Below, piece after piece: positions 24,815-31,714 of a stretch of 31,714 bases of DNA. Origin of the DNA: an uncultured Collinsella sp. (GTDB lineage: Bacteria > Actinomycetota > Coriobacteriia > Coriobacteriales > Coriobacteriaceae); assembly GCA_902493915.1 (NCBI GenBank), contig CABUQY010000010.1, positions 1 to 31,714 of the forward strand. Reading direction: 5' to 3'. Made by a program: the position numbers and the translations under genes. The notes beneath the pieces were generated by a model. That model was not told where the DNA came from. It saw only the letters and a program-made list of their open reading frames with translations, and ran no database searches. Each line of letters starts with the position of its first letter. Within the stretch, counting starts at the first letter, position 1.

Positions 24815-25933
24815 ATGAACATTGGACACGCGCGCCGCAAAATCACCCCACAGGGCGACATCTACCTGATTGGCTACCGCAATCTTCCCAACCGTCTTGA
24901 ACCTGCGACGGGCGTCCATGACGACGTCTTCGCCAACGCCATTCTCTTCCAGCAAGGCGAACGTGAAGTGTTTCTCTTTAATGCCGATGTCCTCGAGTTC
25001 GAGGAAAGCATGGCCGAGGAAGTCAAGACAATGCTCGCCGAGCGCTACGGCATTGACCGTGATTGCGTCCTGCTCTCGGCGACGCACGACCATACTTCAA
25101 TCGTCGCTTACCACCGCAGCTGGTGGACGGGAAAGTTCGACGAGAACTACTACCGCTGGTTCCTCGATACCATTTGCCAATGCTTGGAGGAGTGCCGCGC
25201 CAACGCACAGCCCGCGATTTGTCGCTTGGGCAAGCGGGTCATCACCGGTTTCTACGACAACCGCATCATCCCAGGTGAACTCGCCGACAATGAGGTCATT
25301 GTCGTATCGTTCTTCGATACCGAAGGCAAGCCATTTGCGGGCTTTGTGAACTGGGCGGTGCATTCCGCTTGCGTCGGACCCGACTGCACGGAGCTCACGA
25401 GCGAACTCGCCGGTCTCACCGGCAAAAAGCTCGCTCAGAGTCTTGGTTACTATCCGGCCATGGTCGTCGGTGCTGCTGGCGACTGTAGCGACCGCAATTT
25501 TCGCCAGGGACGCGGCATTCCCGAGGTCGAGCGCGTTTCGACCGGTCTTGCCGAGGCGATTTCCCAGATCAAGCTCGATCGCGAGGTCGTTCTCGACCGC
25601 ATCGAGCCTCAGACGTTCTATCACACCGTTGCCCATGACGACTTTTCGCTCACGCTTAAGTGTGCCGTCATCAGTTTGGGCGGCCTGCATCTCTTTGTGT
25701 TCCCGAGTGAGCTCGGCAGCGACTTGGGTATTCGCATGAAGCGCGAATGCCCGGTCGAGGGAATAGTTTGCGGTTACACCAACGGCTATTTCGAGTATTT
25801 CCTTCCGGCACGCGAGTACGGCCTCTCCTTTGAGACCGAGCGTACTCAGATTCCCCAGGGCGAACCGGAACGTCTGTGTGACAAGTTCTGCCAGACGACG
25901 AGACTTCTCGGCGCAGCAGATTCGCGTTTGTAG
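24815..25933 (+). CDS. Neutral/alkaline ceramidase-like hydrolase, paralog 2
   Basis: This 372-residue protein also resembles the neutral ceramidase family and is a highly divergent paralog of the preceding gene. Visible motifs are the N-terminal IGHARRKITPQGDIYLIGY, the zinc-site-like ATHDHTS (His91 and His93), NWAVHSACVGPDC, the catalytic-Ser-like GAAGDCSDRN (Ser225), and GYTNGYFEYFLP, matching the GYxNxxxGYxP segment of the family. It keeps more of the expected metal ligands than paralog 1. It has no signal peptide. AAGGAG upstream fixes the start, and the gap to the previous gene is 18 bases, so they are translated from one mRNA. Substrate unknown; an N-acyl sugar or peptide amide is plausible from the PTS context. 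Confidence 0.75.
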   Translation: MNIGHARRKITPQGDIYLIGYRNLPNRLEPATGVHDDVFANAILFQQGEREVFLFNADVLEFEESMAEEVKTMLAERYGIDRDCVLLSATHDHTSIVAYHRSWWTGKFDENYYRWFLDTICQCLEECRANAQPAICRLGKRVITGFYDNRIIPGELADNEVIVVSFFDTEGKPFAGFVNWAVHSACVGPDCTELTSELAGLTGKKLAQSLGYYPAMVVGAAGDCSDRNFRQGRGIPEVERVSTGLAEAISQIKLDREVVLDRIEPQTFYHTVAHDDFSLTLKCAVISLGGLHLFVFPSELGSDLGIRMKRECPVEGIVCGYTNGYFEYFLPAREYGLSFETERTQIPQGEPERLCDKFCQTTRLLGAADSRL

Positions 25934-26126
25934 ACCTGATTGCGTGACATGGGCCAATGAGGCTCGCCGCCATGTGATCGGCATCTTCCATCTTCTCTGC
26001 CGTTTCGCATCCCGGGCGTACGTGCGTCCGCGGATTTCAAAGGGGGAAGTGGGTTCCTTGCCCTCCCACGTCGACTACGGAGGCATGAAATCGATGCTAT
26101 ACCCCGCTCAGAAAAAGGAGAATTCC

Positions 26127-27569
26127 ATGAAATACCAGAAGCTTTGCGATGAAATCATCACAAAGGTCGGTGGTCGAGACAATGTGTTAGACGTGAGCCA
26201 CTGCATTACGCGTCTCCGCTTCCACCTCAAGGATGAATCGCTCGCCCAGACCAATGAGCTTAAGGCGACGAAGGGCGTCGTTGACGTCATCCAGGCCGGC
26301 GGACAGTATCAGGTCGTGATTGGTGCCACTGTCGAGGCCGTCTACAACGACCTTGTTCAGATTGGCGGGTTCGACTCCAAACCCGCACTCGATATCGATG
26401 AAGGCGACGACGTCAAAAAGGGCGATCCATTCTCGCGTCTGCTGGCCATCATCTCCGAGATTCTGCAACCGGTTCTTGGCGTGCTTATGGCCGGTGGCTT
26501 TATCAAGTCGATGCTCGCGCTCTGCACGGTTGCCGGTTGGCTTGCCAAGGACAGCAATACGTATGTGACGCTCTCGGCAATCGGAGATTCGGTCTTCTAT
26601 TACTTTCCGCTAATCATTGGCTGGACGTCGGCCAAGAAGTTCGGACTTAAGCCCGTTATGGGAATGGCGCTCGGCGGTATCCTCGTCTATCCGACGCTCG
26701 TTGCCCTTATGGGCGGAGATCCGCTCTACACGCTCGGCGCCGGTACGGTCTTCGAGTCCAATGTCTACGGTGATATTTTTGGCATCCCGCTGATCATGCA
26801 GAATTACTCATCGACGATTCTGCCTGCGATCTTTATCGTCTGGATTGCCTCCAAGGTGCACAAGGCCCTTTCTAACGCGCTGCCCGCGCTTGTGAGCTCG
26901 TTCTTCTCCAACATCCTGACGCTCCTCATTTGCGGCATCCTTGGCCTGCTTGTGGTCGGTCCGGTCATGACGGTCCTCTCCAACATCGTTGCCCAGATCA
27001 TTCTGATGCTCATCAACTTCCAACCCGCCATCGCCGGCTTCGTCATCGGCACGTTCTGGAGCCTGCTCGTCATGTTCGGCCTGCACTGGGGCATCATCCC
27101 GCTGTGGTTCCTCGATGTCGCAACCTACGGCTATGACCTCATTAACCCGCTCGTGTATGCAGGCGGTTGTGCCATCGCCGGCGCTGTGCTTGGCATGATC
27201 ATCCGAACCAAGGACTCCGAGGAAAATGCTGCCGTCAACATTCCCGCCCTTGTCTCTTCGATTTTCGGTGTCAACGAGCCTGCGCTTTACGCCATCTTGC
27301 TGCCGCGTAAGCGCCTTATGTGGGCAACCTTTATTTCCGCTGGTGTAGGCGGCGCCATTGCCGGCCTCATGGGTGCCAAGCTCTATGCCTTCGGCGCCTC
27401 CGGCCCGCTCGGTTTCCCGAGCTTTATTAACCCTGCCGGCATCGACACGGGCTTTATCGGCCTTGTCATCTCCGGTGTGGTCGCTTTCGTTCTGGCTCTT
27501 GTCGCCGCTATGGCGATCGGTACCAAGAAGGACGAGGGCGGTAAGGCACTCAACATCTCGGTGGACTAG
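26127..27569 (+). CDS. PTS beta-glucoside-type transporter subunit EIIBC
   Basis: This 480-residue protein has an EIIB domain (residues ~1-85) with the phosphorylated cysteine Cys26 in VSHCITRLRF and an EIIC domain (from ~105) with about ten membrane segments, including QPVLGVLMAGG, the GLHWGIIPLW loop and FGVNEPALYAILLP. It imports and phosphorylates a sugar across the cytoplasmic membrane. It belongs to the glucose/glucoside superfamily, beta-glucoside branch, and lacks the EIIA domain often fused at the C-terminus, so an EIIA from elsewhere must serve it. The start at 26127 follows AAAAAGGAG. It is separated by 193 bases from the hydrolase genes on the same strand and ends at a terminator. 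Confidence 0.93.
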   Translation: MKYQKLCDEIITKVGGRDNVLDVSHCITRLRFHLKDESLAQTNELKATKGVVDVIQAGGQYQVVIGATVEAVYNDLVQIGGFDSKPALDIDEGDDVKKGDPFSRLLAIISEILQPVLGVLMAGGFIKSMLALCTVAGWLAKDSNTYVTLSAIGDSVFYYFPLIIGWTSAKKFGLKPVMGMALGGILVYPTLVALMGGDPLYTLGAGTVFESNVYGDIFGIPLIMQNYSSTILPAIFIVWIASKVHKALSNALPALVSSFFSNILTLLICGILGLLVVGPVMTVLSNIVAQIILMLINFQPAIAGFVIGTFWSLLVMFGLHWGIIPLWFLDVATYGYDLINPLVYAGGCAIAGAVLGMIIRTKDSEENAAVNIPALVSSIFGVNEPALYAILLPRKRLMWATFISAGVGGAIAGLMGAKLYAFGASGPLGFPSFINPAGIDTGFIGLVISGVVAFVLALVAAMAIGTKKDEGGKALNISVD

Positions 27570-27589
27570 TCTTTCTGCGCACTTTAACT

Positions 27590-27634
27590 AAATATGCCTC
27601 GGACGGCGACGTGCCGCCCGAGGCATATTTGTAT
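27590..27634. terminator. Bidirectional intrinsic terminator after the PTS gene
   Basis: An 18-bp stem with one mismatch (27590-27607 with 27613-27630) has a 5-base loop. AAAT on the left and ATTTGT on the right suit both the PTS gene (+) and the convergent LysR gene (-). Confidence 0.88.
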
Positions 27635-27692
27635 TATGTGCCGTTGTCAGCGTGTTTGCGGACACAGGGCTGCGGTTGTGGAGCAGCGGGGA

Positions 27693-28616
27693 TTATGACG
27701 GTCGTGCCGCGGTGGAAGATGTACGGTCGCCCTGCAGGAGCTGACGGTAGGGGAGGAAGCCGATGAACGAGACGACCGCCTGCGAGTGCGCGGCGTTCCG
27801 CTTGAGGTAGAGCCTGACCTCGGAGGTCGTCGCGGGCTCAAGCGGCACCAGGGCTACCTTTCCGCTGGCAAGCGATTCCGCCGGCTTGCGCATGAGGAAT
27901 GAGACGCCGGCGCCGCGCGCGACAAGGGAGATGATGTTCTCGGCTCGTTTGCCGGTGAACGTAACACGTGGGCCAAATTCAGCTTCGCGACAAAGGGAAA
28001 GGACGAGCTCGCTTACGAACGAGCCTTGGGGAAGCATGAGGAAATTCTCGTCGATAAGGTCGTCTATCTCAACGGCGTCACGTTCGGCGAGCGGATGGTC
28101 GAGCGGAAGGACGGCCACGAGCCGGTCGGTCGTAAAGGGAATCTTTTTGAACTCCGGCTCGATGGCGCCGCCGTCACGGATGAAGGCCAGGTCAATGTCC
28201 TCGTGCAGGAGCATGCGCTTGAGTGTGTCGCCCTCGCCCTCGATGAGCTCGACAGAATATGAGGGGTTCGCCTGCTGAAAATCGATGACGGCGTCCGTGA
28301 TCCCATAAGGGGCCATAATGGGGATAGAACCGACGGTGAGGTGCTCGAGCGGCTCACCTGCGCCTATTTGAATGGCGGCAAGATAGCGGTGCTGAAGCGT
28401 CGCAATTTTTTGCGCATAGGGGAGGAGCGCTTCACCTTGCGCGGTGAGTGTTACGTGGCGCTGGCTTCGATCGATGAGCTTGCAGCCGAGTTCGTGCTCC
28501 ATTGCCATGATGTGCTTGGAGAGGGTTGATTGCGACATGAAAAGCAGTTCCGCCGCATCAAGAAACGTGCGTGACTGCGCTAAGATGGCGAATTCGCCAA
28601 AGCGGCTGATATCCAT
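27693..28616 (-). CDS. LysR-family transcriptional regulator (convergent with PTS cluster)
   Basis: This 307-residue LysR protein has a winged HTH at residues 1-60 (TFLDAAELLFMSQSTLSKHIMAMEHEL split over the recognition and linker helices) and a standard effector domain. GGAGG 7 bases upstream supports the ATG at 28616. It faces the ceramidase-PTS cluster tail to tail and lies 36 bases downstream of a deformylase-like gene on the same strand. It is the nearest candidate regulator of the cluster, possibly through the palindrome at 22390-22406, but this is only a positional guess. Confidence 0.9.
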   Translation of the reverse strand: MDISRFGEFAILAQSRTFLDAAELLFMSQSTLSKHIMAMEHELGCKLIDRSQRHVTLTAQGEALLPYAQKIATLQHRYLAAIQIGAGEPLEHLTVGSIPIMAPYGITDAVIDFQQANPSYSVELIEGEGDTLKRMLLHEDIDLAFIRDGGAIEPEFKKIPFTTDRLVAVLPLDHPLAERDAVEIDDLIDENFLMLPQGSFVSELVLSLCREAEFGPRVTFTGKRAENIISLVARGAGVSFLMRKPAESLASGKVALVPLEPATTSEVRLYLKRNAAHSQAVVSFIGFLPYRQLLQGDRTSSTAARPS

Positions 28617-28652
28617 AGGGAGGCCTCCGGTACCCTCATTTTGGCAGGTGGC

Positions 28653-29063
28653 CTAAACCACGACGCCATTGCAGTGGTCGATTTCGTGCTGGATGATCTC
28701 GGCGGTGTAGCCCGAGAAGTTTTTGATGCGGTGGACGAAGTTCTCGTCCAAATACTCAACCTTAATGCGGCGATAGCGGGTACAGGGACGCTCGCCGATC
28801 AGCGAGAGACATCCTTCGCTCGTCTGATAGGCATTGACCTGCTCAAGAATTTGAGGGTTGTACATCAGGAGTGTCCTGTTGCCGTCCTTTACGCAGATGA
28901 TGCGTTTGCGCACGCCGATCATGTTGGCGGCGAGGCCCACGCACTCGCGCTCATGCTCGTGGAGCGTATCCAGGAGATCCTGCCCGGTCGCGGCATCGTC
29001 GGGTCCCGCGTCTTCGGAAGGCAGACGCAAAAAGAACTCGGATTTCATGATGGGCTTAATCAT
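28653..29063 (-). CDS. def: Peptide deformylase family protein (short type)
   Basis: This 136-residue deformylase-family protein has the canonical motif 2 EGCLS and motif 3 HEIDH (His126, Glu127, His130), so the metal site looks complete. Motif 1 reads GLAANMIG, with Met48 where classical deformylases have the oxyanion Gln. I recall this GxAANMIG form in short clostridial-type deformylases, so it may be a subfamily feature. It should act on formyl-Met peptides or a related formamide. The ATG at 29063 follows GAGGAG; a longer open frame upstream has no family similarity. The LysR gene follows it by 36 bases. Confidence 0.85.
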   Translation of the reverse strand: MIKPIMKSEFFLRLPSEDAGPDDAATGQDLLDTLHEHERECVGLAANMIGVRKRIICVKDGNRTLLMYNPQILEQVNAYQTSEGCLSLIGERPCTRYRRIKVEYLDENFVHRIKNFSGYTAEIIQHEIDHCNGVVV

Positions 29064-29268
29064 GGCGGGCTCCTCATGTCTTATGCTTTCGTGGACTTTT
29101 AATAATAGCGCGGAAGGAAAGCTGTGCGTCCGCGTTACAATCTTTCGACGTTGGACCATGTTGTCAGACTCGTCGAGTACGGCGTCTGGCGTAAGCCTAG
29201 GGCTCATTTTTCGCCCTGGACTGTTCCTCTGGGGCGATGCGACTGTCGTTCCAAGAGGAAGGAAATGC

Positions 29269-30684
29269 ATGGGGAGCAAATCTCAGCAACAAGTTCAAGT
29301 AGCGCCATCGGCCACTGCGGCGATTCTCGTCGTAATGTATATTGCAGCCTTTGTTGCCGCGTTTAACGAGAACATCATTAACGTGGCGTTGCACGACATT
29401 ATGGCGGCCTTTTCGGTGAGTGCCACCACGGCGCAGTGGCTCGTTTCGGGCTACATGATCGTGACGTCGATCTTTACGGCCATCATGGCCTTCCTGTCCG
29501 GCCGTTTCTCGACGCGCAAGCTGCTGTTTTTCGCATGCGGATGCATGGTCGCCGGCGAAGTCCTGTGCCTGTTCGCTCCGTCATTTAGCGTTTTGCTGCC
29601 AAGCCGTATTTTGCAGGCTGCGGGATCGGGCATCTTGTTCCCGCTCATGATGAACGTGGTGCTGTCTTGCGCTCCGCGCGAGAAGCTCGGTCTCTATCTG
29701 AGCCTGGGCGGAGCCTGCATTACGCTGGGGCCGGCGTTTGGACCCGTGATCAGCGGTCTTATGTGCACGTTGTTTGGCTGGAGGGCGGTGTTCGTAGTGC
29801 CGCTGGTGGGCGGCATTGTGGTCGCTGCGGCGGGCGTAAAGCTTGTTCAGAATGTCGGAGAGCGTTCGAACGCCACGCTTGATATTCTGTCGGTTGTTTT
29901 GCTCGCCGCCGGTATTACGGCATTTGTGTATTCCGTAGGCGAGTTCTCGACCAATCTGATTGCCGGTATCGTGACGCTTTTCGCCGCCATTGTGCTGCTC
30001 GGCCTGTTTGCGGCCCGCCAGCTCAAGCTCGAGCATCCGGTGCTTAACGTGCGTCCCATGGCGAGCGTTCGTTTTTGGCCTGCGTGTCTGCTTGTGGTGG
30101 TGTCGATGATGACGACGTTCTCGATGAGCGTTTTGTTGCCGCTCTATTTTGAGGGCGCATACGGCATGACCGCACTTGTTGCGGGCTTGCTCATTTTGCC
30201 GGCGATTGCCTGCAACGTCGTGACCTCGATTGTGGGCGGACGCGTGATGGACGCCCGTGGCGCATGGCCGCTGCTGCCGGTCGGCTTTGCCCTGATTGCC
30301 GTGGGGCAGACTGCCATCTCGATGACGGCGGCAAGCATGAACATCGGCGTCGTCGTGGCGCTGACCGTTGTGGTGTATGCCGGAGTCGGTTTGGTGCTGA
30401 GCCCCTCGCAAACGGCCGGCCTGGAGACGCTGCCTGCCGCTGAACATCCTCACGGAACGGCATTGCTTAACACGTGGAATATGATTGCCGCATCGTTTGG
30501 CCCGTCGCTGTTTATCGGCCTGCTCGCGAGTTCTGCGTCGACTGCCGGCGCGGCTGGCGCTGCGACCGACGTTGCCCAGGCGATTGGATTTGCAACTGCC
30601 GTGCGTGTGGCGGCTGTGATTGCCGTGGTCGGGTTCGCGACGTCGCTGGTGTACGCTCGTCGCGAGTCGCACATGTCGCATTAA
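29269..30684 (+). CDS. MFS transporter, DHA2 (EmrB/QacA-like) drug-efflux family
   Basis: This 471-residue protein has about 14 hydrophobic segments and the DHA2 marks: NENIINVALHDI in the first helix, TTAQWLVSGYMI in the second, the GRFSTRKLLF motif-A loop, and the motif-C-like LGPAFGPVISGLM. These are proton-driven exporters of drugs or metabolites in the cytoplasmic membrane; the substrate is unknown. The ATG at 29269 is in frame and preceded by AGAGGAAGGA; another ATG four bases earlier is out of frame. It is divergent from the deformylase gene across about 205 bases and has no recognisable regulator beside it. Confidence 0.92.
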   Translation: MGSKSQQQVQVAPSATAAILVVMYIAAFVAAFNENIINVALHDIMAAFSVSATTAQWLVSGYMIVTSIFTAIMAFLSGRFSTRKLLFFACGCMVAGEVLCLFAPSFSVLLPSRILQAAGSGILFPLMMNVVLSCAPREKLGLYLSLGGACITLGPAFGPVISGLMCTLFGWRAVFVVPLVGGIVVAAAGVKLVQNVGERSNATLDILSVVLLAAGITAFVYSVGEFSTNLIAGIVTLFAAIVLLGLFAARQLKLEHPVLNVRPMASVRFWPACLLVVVSMMTTFSMSVLLPLYFEGAYGMTALVAGLLILPAIACNVVTSIVGGRVMDARGAWPLLPVGFALIAVGQTAISMTAASMNIGVVVALTVVVYAGVGLVLSPSQTAGLETLPAAEHPHGTALLNTWNMIAASFGPSLFIGLLASSASTAGAAGAATDVAQAIGFATAVRVAAVIAVVGFATSLVYARRESHMSH

Positions 30685-30788
30685 TGTGTGCACATAGATT
30701 CTGCAGCTAGATTGGATGGCGACACCATAAACTAATGGACGTTTTGCCGAGAGGCATGAATGTTTAAAGCGCAAAGAGTGCGCGACGG

Positions 30789-30832
30789 GCCCCGCGAATG
30801 GGGCGATGATGCCCGAGAGGGCCAAGAAGGAG
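30789..30832 (+). promoter_or_regulatory. Two leader stem-loops beside the ribosome site of the RGG protein
   Basis: GCCCC-N6-GGGGC (30789-30804) and GCCC-GAGA-GGGC (30811-30822) stand directly before the strong AAGAAGGAG ribosome site (30824-30832). They may shape translation of the RGG gene; no known riboswitch class is recognised. Confidence 0.4.
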
Positions 30833-30836
30833 TCTC

Positions 30837-31714
30837 ATGTCCGAGAACGAAGAGATCATGAACGAGACCGAGAACGAGACCATGGCTGCCGAGGTTGAGG
30901 CAGTCGAGACCGTGGAGACCGAAGCTGCCGAGGTTGAGGCTGCTGACGAGGTTTCCGCCGAGGAGGAGGCCGAGGTTGTCGAGGCCGCCGTTGATTACGA
31001 TGACGAAGAACTGATGGACAAGATGCAGAAGGCCGCCCGCCTGCTGCGTAGCCGTCGCTTTGCTATTTCCAAGGAGGAGGAGGCCAAGGCCGAGCGCATG
31101 GCGAACATCGAGCGCGCCATCAAGCTCCTTGACCTCAAGCCCAAGATGGAGCAGAAGGAAATGTCCGACCTGCTGGGCATGCGCCTTCGTGAGCTCGATG
31201 GCCTGATGGCCGAGGCCGAGGCCGCCGATCTGGTCGGCCGCATCGACGACGCCGAGGGCGATATGCGCAAGATCGTCGTCTTCGCTGCCGAGGATGCCGC
31301 TGAGGGCCTGGTCGAGCTTGCCAACAAGAAGGAGAAGCTCCTGCCTGAGCTTTCTTACGAGGAGGCCACCGAGCTGATGGCCGCTCTCGATAAGGTCATC
31401 GCTCCGCTCGTCGCCATGGGCCTGGACGAGGATCGCGGTCCTCGCGGCGGCCGTGACGACCGTGGTGGCCGTGGCGGCGACCGTGGCGGTCGCGGCGGCT
31501 TTGGCGATCGTGGTGGCCGTGGTGGCGACCGCGGCGGTCGCGGTGGCGATCGTGGCGGCCGTGGCGGTTTTGGTGACCGTGGCGGCGACCGTGGCGGTCG
31601 CGGCGGCTTCGGCGGCAACCGTGGTGGCTATGGCGATCGCGGTGGCAACCGTGGCGGCTTCGGCCGCAACCGTGGTAACGACCGCGGCGGTCGCGGTGGC
31701 GATCGTGGCGGCCG
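30837..31714 (+). CDS. Acidic, winged-helix-like protein with C-terminal RGG repeats (runs off the window)
   Basis: At least 292 residues are encoded. Residues 1-58 are highly acidic (Glu/Ala/Val repeats). Residues ~60-185 form an alpha-rich core in which KPKMEQKEMSDLLGMRLRELD and a following DMRKIVVF strand look like a MarR-type winged helix. From ~200 the sequence becomes tandem RGG and RGGDRGG/RGGFGD repeats up to the window edge. Arg-Gly-Gly tails bind RNA and promote phase separation in other proteins. I infer a nucleic-acid-binding role; the exact function is unknown. The ATG follows AAGAAGGAG. Its C-terminus lies outside the window. Confidence 0.82.
   Translation, partial: MSENEEIMNETENETMAAEVEAVETVETEAAEVEAADEVSAEEEAEVVEAAVDYDDEELMDKMQKAARLLRSRRFAISKEEEAKAERMANIERAIKLLDLKPKMEQKEMSDLLGMRLRELDGLMAEAEAADLVGRIDDAEGDMRKIVVFAAEDAAEGLVELANKKEKLLPELSYEEATELMAALDKVIAPLVAMGLDEDRGPRGGRDDRGGRGGDRGGRGGFGDRGGRGGDRGGRGGDRGGRGGFGDRGGDRGGRGGFGGNRGGYGDRGGNRGGFGRNRGNDRGGRGGDRGG
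31437..31714 (+). repeat. Degenerate tandem repeats encoding RGG boxes
   Basis: Short GC-rich units of 9-27 bases built on CGTGGCGGC/GGTGGCGAT repeat in frame through the end of the window. They encode Arg-Gly-Gly with interspersed Asp, Phe and Asn. Repeat-length variation between strains is likely. Confidence 0.85.

Noticed and set aside
25934..26126. Extra coding sequence fused in front of the PTS gene
   Set aside because: The frame is open but has no family-like sequence, and AAAAAGGAG positions the true ATG at 26127.
28639..28650. 12-base match (ATTTTGGCAGGT) to the arm of the 5602-5703 element
   Set aside because: Only 12 bases match, with no inverted partner nearby; too short to call a second copy.
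29581..30825. Minus-strand open frame of 414 codons opposite the MFS gene
   Set aside because: Arg/His-rich, low-complexity translation opposite a clear membrane transporter.
31355..31618. Proline-rich protein on the minus strand
   Set aside because: It is the reverse complement of the RGG-coding repeats.
31437..31714. CRISPR-like array
   Set aside because: The repeats are short, in frame, contiguous and encode Arg-Gly-Gly; there are no unique spacers.

Overview
The window looks like a chromosomal segment of a high-GC, host-associated actinobacterium of the class Coriobacteriia, most likely Collinsella or a close relative. I base this on the GC-rich third codon positions and on gene content: a bile salt hydrolase, an HTH-alanine aminotransferase fusion, a TPP-riboswitch thiM operon and several LysR regulators. 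The taxonomy comes from recognising families, not from a search.

Layout. 1-2235 (-): the N-terminal 745 residues of a multidomain cyclic-di-GMP protein whose C-terminus lies outside the window. 2560-3429 (+): a patatin-like lipase. 3542-5576 (-): a thiamine salvage operon made of a TPP riboswitch, an intrinsic terminator, thiM, a thiamine-binding protein and thiE. 5602-5703: a large palindromic intergenic element. 5744-8848 (+): a HAD phosphatase, a LysR regulator and a MetE-like methyltransferase with a LysR-type dyad in front of it. 8972-10305 (+): a uracil permease gene broken by one frameshift. 10366-12479 (-): an alpha/beta hydrolase and an AzgA-type purine permease. 12673-14189 (+): a deformylase-like protein with an altered active site, then a bile salt hydrolase. 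14541-16091 (+): a Tat-exported esterase lipoprotein in AT-richer surroundings. 16303-19602 (-): a Kup potassium transporter and an EamA transporter, the latter divergent from its probable LysR regulator (19721-20578, +). 20741-22261 (+): the HTH-aminotransferase fusion with a conspicuous operator.

22488-27569 (+) is the most unusual block: an amidohydrolase-fold protein lacking most of its metal ligands, two divergent ceramidase-like hydrolases without signal peptides, and a beta-glucoside-type PTS EIIBC permease. A LysR gene faces it (27693-28616, -). I infer an uptake and cytoplasmic amide-hydrolysis pathway for an unidentified, possibly N-acylated, sugar. 28653-29063 (-) is a second deformylase-like gene and 29269-30684 (+) an MFS drug-efflux-type transporter. 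The window ends inside a protein with an acidic N-terminus, a winged-helix-like core and a long RGG-repeat tail (30837 to the edge).

Intrinsic terminators separate most units, so most transcription units here are short. No rRNA, tRNA, CRISPR array or complete insertion sequence was recognised.
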